Below are positions 14,901 to 26,665 of a DNA stretch of 64,000 bases, one piece after another; the stretch's first letter is position 1, and each line of letters begins with the position of its first letter. A model generated the notes under the pieces. That model had not been told where the DNA came from, made no database searches, and saw nothing but the letters and a program-made list of their open reading frames with translations. This stretch comes from Saturnia japonica (taxonomy: Eukaryota; Arthropoda; Insecta; Lepidoptera; Saturniidae), in the NCBI GenBank assembly GCA_033032175.1, contig CM065304.1, positions 13,268,001 through 13,332,000 of the forward strand, read 5' to 3'. The translations under genes and the position numbers were made by a program.

Positions 14901-17900
14901 TAACTTCGATGACTTATTGTCAAAAACTGAACACGCCTTAATTGTTTTTTACGCACCATGGTGTGGCCATTGTAAACGTATTAAGCCGGAGTTCGAGAAA
15001 GCCGCTGCGAAATTAAAGTCAGAAAAGGTAAGAACCTTTCATAACCTATCTACATTTGTTTTGTCTTACTTAAACCGTGTCTCCTGTGCGTGTTTGCTGT
15101 ACACACTACACAAAACAAATTTTGTTTATATACACATGTCGTCTCTTGCTTCATAGGCTTGGCAAAAATTTTGCTGCCACGAGTGACGTAAAATATCATG
15201 TCAAAATTGACTTCAGACGTAGAAGACGTGCTTTCAGTTCTTGATTCGAGATTTCGAGTAAGATCCTAATTACATTCCCAAAATGTTATTATTTATCAGG
15301 AATTAAAAATAGAAGATCGATTTCGTATAGGAAACTTCTTTCACTATTTCATATTTACAAAATATATTAATAAATCTATAAAATCTAGCAGTGTCCATGA
15401 GAAACAAAATACTATATATCATGCGAGTTATGCGACGTTTTCGAGGGTTGTTGTGAATGTTGAGATATAATTGTACTCCGCGGGCAGTAAAAACATTACA
15501 TAAAACAAAGCTTGTTTAACAAATATGGATAGCGAAACAATGTTTTTTGTAGTGTGCAGATTAAAACACGCAAAGCAGACCCTGCTTAAGCTATAACATT
15601 ACTTAACGCTGTTGTCTGGAATAACTTTTTTTTTAATGTGGTATTATTATTTACGGGCATTTTAACATTTCAGATAAACGGTATATTGGCTGCTGTAGAT
15701 GCAACAAAGCAACCTGATCTAGCATCCCGTTTTGGTGTGAAGGGTTACCCAACCTTGAAATACTTTAACAAAGGCGACTACAAGTATGACGCAGGGCATG
15801 TCAGGCAAGAGGAACAAATTGTTAATTTTATTAAGGTGAGCAAGTTTTGAATGCTTAAAAAAGTATTTTTGTGTGCACGAATTCTACATATTCTCATAAT
15901 AAAAGATCATTATACTCTTATGACATTATTTTTTTCAAAACCAATGTTTGTAGTCTACTTTATTGTTCTCTTCTTTTTATGTTTTTGATTAGAATCCAGA
16001 ACAGCCGCCACCACCGCCGCCACCAGAAAAACCCTGGTCGGAGGAGGAGACAGCCGTGCGACACCTCGATTCCTCGACATTCAGAAGTACATTGCGAAAG
16101 ATTAAACACAGCATCATAATGTTCTATGCACCATGTAAGTTTTTATTAATATTTATAACTATAGTCGGTACAAGTTCGTGCTCGACCGTCCTAATCTCTT
16201 TTGAAACTAGAAATAAAACCTAAAGTAGGAATAATTCAAATTAAAACTTACAAATTACTAGTAGATAATATAATTTGGTGAAAGGATAATAATGACTTTT
16301 TAATAAAGCATTATCAAATATGTAAGTAGGTAACCCAAGGAATACAGTCAGTGAGCAGCCCTATTGCGGAGTATAAATCCCTATAATCATTGTACTTTTT
16401 TTTTTAATTTACTCTATTATGGTCAATCTGCCAGTGATTATTTGTTGGCAACATTTAAAATTATTTGGCGATAATCGCTACACTCCGTTTTGACCATAGT
16501 GTGTGTTTGACATTAGCAGGTATCAGCCTAAGCAATAGATGTTTTATTTAATATTTAACATATATTATACATTTTAGCTTTCTGCACTCCTTCTTTAAGT
16601 AAACCTTAATTAACTATACCAAATCTCACAGTTCTCCGTGCACGCAATAAGCTTAAAAGGGAGTATAAAGTTTTCTCTCTACATTTATGTTTAGTTTATA
16701 ATTATAATTTGAGTTTATACAAATGTTACAATTATCGGAAGTTATATAGGTACTAGCAACAATATTTTCTGTCAGCAAAGTTAATATTCGTTACCTTTAT
16801 GTAATTATAATAATATAATATAATAAAATATAATAATTATAATTATTATTCTCAACAATTTTTTTTTATTTCATCATATTAATTAATACTGTCTCCAAAG
16901 AGATGATAAGAAGGGAGATCAGGTAAGCATTATGATATTGTTTGCTTCGATTTAGGTGACACATCTATTATTTTAGGTAAAAATCTTATTTAACTAGGTT
17001 ATTGAACGTGCATTTATTTGGCGATATTGTAAATCTTACCTTATACCTTACATTACTTAGGGACCACTGCAATATGAAATGATAAATTTAGATTTGTCTA
17101 TACAGGGTGTGGTCACTGCAAAAGTACAAAACCAGAGTTTGTGAGGGCAGCTGAAAGGTTTGCTGACGAGCTTATAGTTGCCTTTGGTGCGGTTGATTGC
17201 ACAATAGAACAGGATATGTGCGCTAATTACGATGTCAAGGGGTATCCTACTATTAAATACTTCAGTTACTTTGATAAGCAGGTCAAAGACTATAGTGGTG
17301 GAAGGAAGGTAAACAGAGTCATTTATTAATTATAACCCCACTATGTAATACATCTTAATATGTTCTAATATGTGTTATGGTCTACACTATTTTTTATTGG
17401 ATTTTGAAAAAATAGCCTATGCTCAGAATAACGTTGAAATAAAGTATTCATATAAACATATAATTTATCTAATGGATTTTTCGTAAACAAAAACAAAATA
17501 GCTGAAAATTCAATTAAAAAATAACACGCAAAGTTTACTCCTATAAAAAACATTACGATGTTTTAATTTTAATAAATATCTGTAAAATATACTACATGAA
17601 TAAACACTCACAGGACTTGATAAAGAATCGTTGGTACAAGTTATACCTAATGTTCTCAGGAAGCGGACTTTGTAACATTCATACAAAGCCAAATGGATAT
17701 ACATCGGGCACCAGAGCTGACGGCGGCTGCTAAAACCGCTCAAGCGGCTGGATTTGGCGTCAGCGTTGACCTTGCGTTTGATGACAATTTTGAACAAATG
17801 ATCGGAGCATCATCACCAACGTTCGTCATGTTTTTCGCTTCCTGTAAGTTTTATATTTATATTTTATTGTAGCATAGCAAAGTGCCGGTAAGCACAATAA

Positions 17901-19249
17901 AATGCAAAAACAACGTTGATCTCCTTGAGATCAATAATAAATCTAAGATCGTCACTATCATGCCGGCCTGCAAGCCCCCTCGGAAGCTGGATATATACAG
18001 GCTAATCCCGAAACGCAACAATAAACAATTTCCTATTTCATATAATTATTATGTTTTGGGAAACTTTTCTATTCCTTTGCAATGTTAATTTTCAATCATA
18101 TTTCAACTAACTCTTCTCCCGCGGCTCCGCTCGCGCCATAGTTAAGCAATGTCCAATTATATTGTTACACTTGTGGGTAATAAAATGCCGTTGTCTTTTG
18201 CGTAAATAATTTATACGTTCTCCAAAAATACGAAATCAAACAAACATATATCGCTTCTTCAAATGTACGCCTGAGGTACTTGCAGTTGCTTCATCCATGG
18301 TTCACTTTTACATTTCTTCTGTTATTTAGCTTGTTGTTTTTACTTCGCTTCCGAAAATAGAACTGTGGCCGAGACGAAATATGGCTCGGTTATATAGTCA
18401 AATGAGACGACCAGGAAATCTCTAGGAGAAACAAAATAAGTCATCGTTTTTGAAAGATCGGGAATCTTCTATTATTCGATCATTTTTTGTTTACGCAATC
18501 CAAGCGATAATGACTTTATATGTGTGAATAAAAATAGTGCTTCCCCGAACTTATGACAACATACTCGATGTTTCGAGTACATTCTACACGATTTCAGAGT
18601 TTTCAAAATAATGATTTTTTTCTATTTTAGTCAGATCGTAACAATATGGTGTTATACCCCATTCTAACTGAATTGCTAAATACCAATTTCCATAAATATA
18701 TCTTCAAAAATGACAGACTTTCATACGAATTTTCATCCTCTTTTTCACCACTTTATTAGGAGTTGAATTTCAAAAATCCTTCCAAAACTTTCGTGCTCAC
18801 CTACAGTGTAAAAGGAACCCGCATGAGAATATTTACGATCCCTAATCTAATGAGATTTGGCTGTGCGTAGATGTCAGTCATTTTGTTAGTTATCCCTTGA
18901 TATAATTATAGATAATGTTTCTATTTATGTTTTTTTTTTTTCAATAATATTAATGTCCATTAGAAACAACGGCTTTATAAATTTAACAGGGTGCGGTCAC
19001 TGTGTTACGGCTAAACCGGCGGTCAGTCGTTTAGCGACCACGCTAAAGAACGAGAAGTCTCCTGTGAAAGTGATCGCCGTTGACGCTGCCGAAAATCCAA
19101 AAGTGGCAGATATCGCTGGAATACAAACCCTGCCAACGTTCAAGATATACAAAGCCGGCAAGCATCTTGCTGACTACACTGGTGACCGTTCTGTCGAAGA
19201 TATGCTTAATTTCTGCAAAAATTATGCAAAGGTGAAAGACGAATTGTGA
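8967..19249 (+). CDS. PDIA5: ER protein disulfide isomerase, PDIA5-like, 12 exons, 647 aa
   Basis: Thiol-disulfide oxidoreductase of the endoplasmic reticulum lumen. Exons: 8967-8990, 9404-9648, 11196-11403, 11652-11780, 12469-12569, 12714-12868, 14897-15027, 15674-15835, 15993-16134, 17106-17308, 17660-17843 and 18990-19249. All join in frame with GT/AG introns. The start MHWNALWS leads into a hydrophobic run (IFLILFIL), a signal peptide split by intron 1. Residues of about 25-155 form an N-terminal thioredoxin-like region without CxxC. Active sites follow: CGYC 184-187, CGHC 310-313, CGHC 434-437 and CGHC 563-566, each after a Trp and about 125 residues apart. FPTLLYF, YPTLKYF, YPTIKYF and LPTFKIY are the cis-Pro regions. 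A linker with seven prolines (390-396) separates the second and third active domains. The protein ends KVKDEL, an ER-retrieval signal. Human PDIA5 has three active domains and 519 residues, so this form is longer. The PDI family is certain; orthology is likely. Confidence 0.88.
10065..10270 (-). repeat. Dispersed repeat (family H), minus copy in PDI intron 2
   Basis: The reverse complement matches 18695-18915, sharing CAGTGTAAAAGGAA, GAGTTGAATTTC, CAAAAATCC and GTTAGTTATCCCTT. Related plus-strand copies lie at 49920-50240 and 50783-50868. Confidence 0.75.
11830..12425. other. GC-rich insertion in PDI intron 4
   Basis: About 600 bp, far richer in G+C and CpG than the surrounding intron. Includes a TG-rich run (about 12029-12049), GGGCCC twice (about 11850 and 12171) and a perfect CRE-type TGACGTCA at 12205-12212. 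No open frame of note. It could be an inserted mobile element or an intronic regulatory island. Confidence 0.45.
14090..14165 (-). repeat. Dispersed repeat (family M), minus copy
   Basis: The reverse complement shares TTAATCGGTTTCGGTTATG and GGATATGAGA with 46225-46300. Confidence 0.65.
16797..16850. repeat. TAA/TA-rich low-complexity tract
   Basis: Irregular AATAT/ATAAT repeats in PDI intron 9. Confidence 0.7.
18695..18915 (+). repeat. Dispersed repeat (family H), plus copy in PDI intron 11
   Basis: Inverted relative to 10065-10270. Upstream, 18118-18200 (GCGGCTCCGCTCGCG, GTGGGTAATAAAATGCC) may be part of the same element, since GTGGGTAATAAAATGCC recurs at about 50495. Confidence 0.7.
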
Positions 19250-19320
19250 TCATTATAGTGAAATCGTTAACACTAGACATAGAGTTATTTTTTAATTGTT
19301 GCATTTCAGTATGTTGAAGC

Positions 19321-19326
19321 AATAAA
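19321..19326 (+). terminator. Polyadenylation signal of the PDI gene
   Basis: AATAAA 72 nt after the TGA stop, followed within about 20 nt by a T-rich stretch. This is the first canonical signal downstream. Confidence 0.6.
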
Positions 19327-19329
19327 GTG

Positions 19330-21090
19330 TAATGCAATTATTAATTTTGATTTGTATATTCGATATCAGGTTATTATAAGATTTAGAAAAGGTTTATTAC
19401 AAATTTATGTATCACAAATTTATCCAAGCACCACTATGTAGATTAATTATAATATTAGTTAGATATTTTCTCTAAAATTCATTATGTTCTGTGGTTATAT
19501 ACATAAAATTTTCATAAATATATACATTTAAATTTATTAAAAGCTTAATATTGTTATTAAATATAGTACTATATTTTTATAATTAATTTTTTTAGAAGGT
19601 ATCAAGTATAAATGAATCAAGAATGATGTCTAAAATTTAGAGGTAATGTATGTAGTAAGTAGTAAGATGTTCATTAAAGAATATCAAAACACGAGCTTAT
19701 TAAAAATCTGTAATTTTGCTCTCTGTAATAATAGAATCCGAAAAAGTGTTCATAGATAGTTCAGTCGTTTAAAATTATTTTTTATCAATTGTTAATGAAA
19801 CTGTTTTGGCGGTAGTTATGTATTATAGTGATTATATTAACAATATAGATTGAATGACTTTTTATCTTACTGCATGCTGTTCGTTAAATGAAATACTTCT
19901 TTTAGGCATGTTAATTGTTAAATATTATATAAAGCCAGCTTCTAAGATTATATTCGGAACTCTTTATAAAGTCGTTATCTATTTATGAAACGGGCTTCCA
20001 GGTAAAAGCATATTTAATGTAGTAATTGTCTAATTCTCAAAATATTTACTTATGTAAATAATTGTTAATGATTCGTTCGAATTTATATGCATAATTTTGT
20101 AATTATGAATTTTTTTTTGGAAATTTACTTATGTTATGAATTTCCAGTGATGAAAACTGCGAGTTGCAAGCAGAATACTGAAACGTCTATACAAATTAAG
20201 ATCTTTGTTAAATATTTAAACTACGTTTTTATTTACAATTATTTGTGCAGGCATTTTGAAGGATTTCTTTTTAAATTATGGTTTCTATAAAAAACTGTAA
20301 CTAGTTTTGTTATTAGCTTAAATTCATGAACCAACTAACATAATTTGCTTTTAAATAATATAATAATTTGTATAACGTTTTTTGTTTTATTTATTACCTT
20401 TCATGGAAGACTAATATTTTTACAATATTTTCAACAAACATACTTTGGTTACATACAAACATTGGAGAAAAAAATTAATTATTTAGGTTGGATGTTTTGT
20501 CTATATTTAACTGGTAGGTACACAATCCTTACTTATAAAATGTGAATGTAACTATTTCACTTTGTTACCTTTTCACGACTACATCTTTAAACCAATCGCA
20601 ATTAAATTTTATATTTAACTAGCTAGGACCTAAAGAAGGCCATAGTACGAAAGACACGTGAGCAAAGTCGCATGAAAAGCTAGTTATTTCAAATCTAATA
20701 GTAGTGTTTTCGGTAACAGGAATTGATTACTTTTATCAGAACCAAAGAGAATATTTTCTCATAATAATTATAATAAATACCAGCGACCATAGATGTAGTA
20801 TATTAAATAATATAATTAGGTAGACTTGGGCGAGCCGAAAAACAAAATACATAATAGTGTGTGTGTAATAGACAATAGAGCTGCACCATGTACTGACTCG
20901 GCCTTAATGTTGATATCAATACACATCGGTGTATTCATGTCGCCTATACTATTTCCATTTCTTTATTTTCTCGATGACAGTTCTAATTTGATAGTTGTAG
21001 TATTGTGACCAAATAAGTACCTAATGATATCGATCGCATATATTTATTATATTTTGAACAAAGACAAATACAACAAAAACATTGAAATAT
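19330..21090. other. AT-rich intergenic DNA downstream of the PDI gene
   Basis: No gene supported. Short ORFs are AT-driven and have no domain or splice context. Confidence 0.5.
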
Positions 21091-21113
21091 ATTTTTTCAA
21101 GGTGGGAACACTC

Positions 21114-21855
21114 AATGGCCCACCGCCATTTTGTGTTTGTTTTAATCAGTCACTCGCAACACAGACGGTCGTGCTAGTCACTACATTTCTTGAAAGTGAA
21201 CACAAAGGTGAACGCCTTATCATATGCCATGCAGGGTCTACGAAAGGATGCTTTACTCGCCAATCCAAGAAAACAGGGGACTACCACGAAGAAATGAACG
21301 CGGAGATTTACGATGTATGGTTTAAAGAAATGGTGCAATCTCTGGAAGAACCGTCCATAATTATTATGGACAACGCTACATATCACTTCAGACAAATTGA
21401 TAAAATGCCGACGCAGGCAAATAAAAAACAAGATATTATTGACTGGCTCCAACGTCATGGCGAAAATGTGGATAGTACTTTATTAAAAGTACAATTTGTG
21501 AATATTTTAAAATCGAAAAAAAGCCTCCCTAAAAGATATGTTATCGACGAAATAGCTGCCGAATGTGGTCATTGGGTTCTTCGACTTCCGCCGTATCATT
21601 GCCAGTACAATGCTATAAAACTAATATGGGCACAAATCAAAGTACACTCCGCTCGAAACAATACCCAACCCCCTTTTACGGCAAACAAGATGTTAGATTT
21701 ATTAAAAAAATGCATGTGCGGAGAAGAACCCAAAACATTATAGCGTCGGATTGGGAAATTCATGTGGCATTCGATAATATACAAGTACAGGAACTTATAA
21801 TAAATGTTGGGGAGAGCTCATCGAGGACAGTGACGATTCATCAGATTTTGATTAA
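21114..21855 (+). pseudogene. Degenerate DDE_3-type (IS630/Tc1-related) transposase
   Basis: Relic of a transposase of the DDE superfamily endonuclease type seen often in insect genomes. The clearest part runs from GERLIICHAGS (about 21207) through SGDYH-like TGDYHEEMN and IIIMDNATYH (second catalytic Asp) to VLRLPPYH and LIWAQIK. The usual NPIELIW, whose Glu completes the triad, reads NAIKLIW here, so the acidic residue is replaced by Lys. The N-terminal part carrying the first Asp is absent. The frame breaks after about 21720: the conserved end continues in a second frame (EIHVAFDN, IINVGE) and then in a third (EDSDDSSDFD, stop at 21853-21855). The element is therefore truncated, frameshifted and catalytically dead. 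Terminal repeats were not found. Confidence 0.8.
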
Positions 21856-22384
21856 AATAAATAAATAAAGATTACCTGTCGTTTTAATTATCTCGTTTCA
21901 TTGTCGAGTACCTACCTATACGTACTTATTTTACAACAGCTTCGAAAATTTTGAAGAAGTTGGCATTATCAATCAAGAATTAATACGTGTAACATCTTGT
22001 AATGAAATATAATTTTAGTTAATAAATTTGTACAAAAGTATCCGGCAGTAGTTTAGTTTCTTACATTATTTTGTAAAAAAAATATCGGGTCTGTTATCAT
22101 GTTACGTTTATCGATATAGCTCCATCCCTATTAGTTTCTCCGATTCTGGTATAACCTTGTACGTGTGTAAACGTCATATTTTTATAAAATAATGCATACA
22201 TAATGTAAAAAAGACGCTCGTTCAAGTTTTCACAGGAGCTGTCATCAAGAAAATAAAGAAATGGAAATGGTATATAATTCTATTTATTTGTTCAGTACAA
22301 AGATTCAAAAATAATTGGGAATTGAAAGCACAAACTTCTGTTTTTTTTTAATGTTCAATAAACATGCCACATTTATAATACTAC

Positions 22385-22590
22385 AAATTTATATAATAGT
22401 AGCTGCGCCCCACGGCTCCGCACGCGATTATTAAGCAATAATTATTTTCATCCCATAATTATATTTACCTCTTATTATTGACGATTAATAAGCTTATCTA
22501 TCATATGTGGAATTAAATGTGAACAAAATTTCATGAAAATCAGTTTCGAATGAACACAAATATATATTTTTTTTTACGATTTCTAGACCT
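22385..22590 (+). repeat. Dispersed repeat (family I), 5' part
   Basis: Starts with GCGCCCCACGGCTCCGCACG, then TTATTTTCATCCCATAATT and AAAATTTCATGAAAATC. It follows the same order as 25975-26665, but shorter. Confidence 0.7.
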
Positions 22591-25404
22591 GTTATCAACT
22601 ATTCTTATAGCCAGTTAATATAGAATGACTTATTCTTCTTATATACCTACATAATTTTATCTGTAACGGTTATGAATTCAGTACTACTCTGTCAAGAAAC
22701 CGTGGGATCCTTCAGTTCACATACCAAATCAGTTTTTTGATGATGGATGATGATGTATCAACGACTACACCGCTGAGCAGTAGGTACCTACATCTATCAT
22801 GATGAAGAAAAAAAAAAGTGGAACTTATTTTATTACCCTGGCAACCTTAGTCACAATCGGTCGCACTTAGTTATTTATATTGATGCTACCTGATTGTGAA
22901 GCACTGCACACAGCTAAATGCTGGTCCCACATTTCAACATTTGTTTTGAAGGCTCCATCTGCCTTTTGCTCAACTAAGTGACCAGCGACTTATAAGTCAG
23001 CCCCGTTGCTATTACATATTATATTATCGGTATTAAGTAAGTTTTGACTCCTATTCTTTCACCTCGAAGTCCTCGATAACTCCTAAACAGCCGTGTTGGG
23101 ATTGCAAGAGGTGCACAGTATCCGGGCAGCAATTTACTTGGGATGACAAAAAAAATCAGGCCATGTGGAATAAAGATTAGAAATTCTATTACAATACTTA
23201 GGGGCTATCCATAAATTACGTCACACGAATCTCCTTGTCACAGCTGGTCACATTTGTGAGACTAGTGTAGACTAGTGTGATGTCACATATTTAGCAATTT
23301 TATAATTAGAAATTTATGAAATTAAAACAGCAGTGTTCGGAAATTATTTTAATTTCCATTTAAATTATTTTTCAATAAAATCGACATCAAATCAAACAAA
23401 GGTATAAAAATTAACAAAACAAAAAAAATCACTTTAATGAATGATAAAAACTTAATCCATAACTAGCACAACTTATTTTTCTTCGAATTATAAAGGTAAT
23501 AAGTTTCAAATAATCGAGTTGTAAAAGTTGTTAAATAAAACATTGCAAACATTTTTATTTTATCAACACAAGTACTTTGAGGCTTCCCGAGGACGTTTTC
23601 TTTTACCCTCTTCTCTGGTCGAACCTTTCTGACCTTTTTGATTGCTGTGATTGTATCATTATTATTTTGAAATATATTTATGGGTGTGTCAATATTAAAC
23701 TGGATTATTTAAATTCAATTGAATGATAAACTAAGTAAAAATTGTAGAAGTTCGTTATACAATATTGTGAACTTGACTTCAAAACCGCATGCCTTGCGGT
23801 AGGTAAGTAGGTACCTCTACCTACGGCTTGAAAACGACTCGAGAAATCATAAGCGCGCAAAAACAAAATAAACGCAGAACATCCACTTGACTACTAAAGA
23901 GTTCATATATAAATAACTCTTGTAGACACTATGACAGTTAATCGATATCAATTTTTATCTTACGAAGAATTAAATTTTCTTTAGGTATTAAAGTTTTTGA
24001 ATGAATTTTCTGCTTTTGAGCATGATTACTGTCTCTAGGTCATAAGACATTTCATGGTCGTCGATTTAATCTAAGTATTTATGTTTAGGTATATATTGAC
24101 ATCGGTGATTTCGGTAAAGCTGTCAAAGCATGTAATGGCTCCAGGGCCCATAATTTGCCTAACAGTAGGAATAGTCAGTTCGAAAAAAAAACATTAAAAC
24201 GTAAAATGATACTCTTTTTATTTTTTAGTTTTATTTTTATATTTGTACATTTGGTATTTGCACATACCTACATGATACAACACCTACTCAGTAGATCGTT
24301 CTGTTCTTCAGACACATAATAAACAAGCATGAGAATGTTCGGGCGGACACTAGTTTTAGGAACAAGTTTAAGCAACAACGTCGCGCGTTTACTTCCCGGA
24401 GAACTGTACTATCGGACGCTTTCTACTTTATAATCTATAAACGCATATGGGAGATATATATAGACTTAATAGAAAAATATTTAGGTAATTCACCGATTTC
24501 TAATTTTCAAATACTAGATCTGCTAGTGTTCGAAAATTTAGCATTATCATCGAAAATTTGTCGTAAGTAATAAATAAAATCTCCATTAGAACTTTTTTAA
24601 ATTATTAAATGTTTTTTATTTACGCTATAATTGCCTATTAACATTATTATTATATAAATAAATGGGTAAAGTTCAAGTGAATAGATGTCCTTATGGATTC
24701 CTCTTATTATTACTATCTCATTTATTTGTTTTTATGAGAAAACCACTGAATCGTTGCGAGTGGGAATATATATAGTGAGCATTGTATTAAAGGCAATGGG
24801 CGTAGAGGTCACACGTCTGTGTGGGCACAGGGCACTGTTGCATAACATAAGTTGTGCTGGATAATTCTCCTCTCTAAAAATAAAAGTGAATGTGGTCACG
24901 TAATCACAGTCATATAATTATTTGTGTTATAAAAACACTCAGAAATCACTTGTGATGATTCTCAGAGTGACTTAAATGTACATTTAGCGCTATGCAGGTA
25001 TTAGTATACTTAACGGTAGTAAAAAAATGACGATCGTAAATCAGTCTAGGTTAAATATCTACACAGACGCACGCTCGATTTGGCGTCACTTTTGCTAATT
25101 TTTTAAAATATAATATTCATATGTTACCAAACTTAATAAACTGGTTATGGGTAAAATATAGTGAACTGGATTAGTTGATGAAATATTACATAGTATATTT
25201 TAACAATGAAGCAGAATATATTATACATTTAATAATGATCCAAAGCTAAATCATGTCATGGAAGTGGCTGCCTAGATTTACTCTGAATCTCCAATAAGCA
25301 CTAAAAGAAATAAAAAAGGATGAGACATTGTTTAGCGGGTGGTGGCCTGCTGCTGAGCCAAGAAGTCATGATTGCCACTGATGAAAATGGATATACTATG
25401 CATT

Positions 25405-25620
25405 CTCTTTGAAAGATCAAAAGTCACGGAGGATTGTTGTAGGGCATTTTCTAATGAACTGGTAAAAATTCCCCAAGGTGAAAATATGTTGCCAAGCACC
25501 TATGGGTGTGTTCTTGCAGCTGCATTTGAGAGCCAGTTTTCCCACTAGGCTTAGTGTGTCACCCTCTTGGGCCACATCGTCACTTAACATCAGGTGAGAT
25601 TGTGACTATAGCGCTAAAAA
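25405..25620 (+). repeat. Dispersed repeat (family J), copy 1
   Basis: Shares GCCAAGCACC, GAGAGC, CCCACTAGGCTTA and CACTTAACATCAGGTGAGAT with 61705-61885. The CATCAGGTGAGAT ending resembles the 3' end of a non-LTR retrotransposon or SINE in Lepidoptera (inference). Confidence 0.75.
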
Positions 25621-25974
25621 CAATTAAAAAAAAATGGTAATCATGCATTGGTATTTCTGTATGTGAATGTATAATATTTATACATATACACATAATTATG
25701 TTTTATTAGTTGTTTAGTTGTCATATTACAAACTATGTTTAGTTTCGAATATGGTGATCATGTCTATTATTTAATTGTCTATCTTTAGAGTATTTACTAA
25801 GAGAGTGACTTGATTGTTTACTAAGTTTGCAAAATTCAAATGACTATGATATAAGTAGATGCATTTTAGAAAAATGATGTAATCAAGTGTTATCGAAGCG
25901 AAATCTGAATTTTTTGAGCTCATATATTCTTCCAATAGCAATATCTTTGTCACTGTATAAATTATATATGTAAA

Positions 25975-26665
25975 CTAGGAGTGTGCCCACGGTTCCGCAC
26001 GAGTTTGTACTACGCAGTAATTATTTACATCCCGTAATTTTAAATTTACTCATATAATATTATTGACAGTTTATTGTATAATCTATCAATTGAGAAATGA
26101 CATGATAAAATGGCTTCCTGTGTACAAAATTTCATGAAAATCTCTTCAGAACTAATTTTTTTTGACGATTCTTTAATATATTTTTGAATATCCTTTAATC
26201 ATGGAGTATCGTATACTTCCCGTATACAAAATTTGATCAGAAACGGTTGAGAATTTATGAAAATTGAATTTTTTCAAACTCTTTTTTTTTACAATTTCTA
26301 AATTGTTATTGAACCTATCATTCATGGAATGACTTGTACTTCTCGTGTACAAAATTTCATCAAAATCTGTCGAGAATTAACGAAAATATTTCTTTTTGAA
26401 AATTACTTTTTACGGTTTCGAAAAGTAAAATTGAAATTTCTTAAACCCTATCAATTGATCAATGATATAAGTATCCGGTGTACAATATTTCATAAGAATT
26501 GGTAAAGTCATTTTTGAGTTAAATCTGGACATACAAACAAACAGACAAACATTTTTTTCATGGCATATTCATGATTAGTATCATTCGTACGTATAGTGTG
26601 CCAATCGGGAAATTTTGGCAAAATATTAAAAGTACAGATAGAACTCCAGATTTATTAATATAGAT
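25975..26665 (+). repeat. Dispersed repeat (family I), long copy with internal repeated unit
   Basis: Begins GTGCCCACGGTTCCGCACG. It carries several imperfect units of about 100-130 bp, each with GTACAAAATTTCAT-AAAATC, and ends with ACAAACAAACAGACAAACA and GGCATATTCATGATTAGTAT. The reverse complement corresponds to 62935-63790. Confidence 0.75.
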
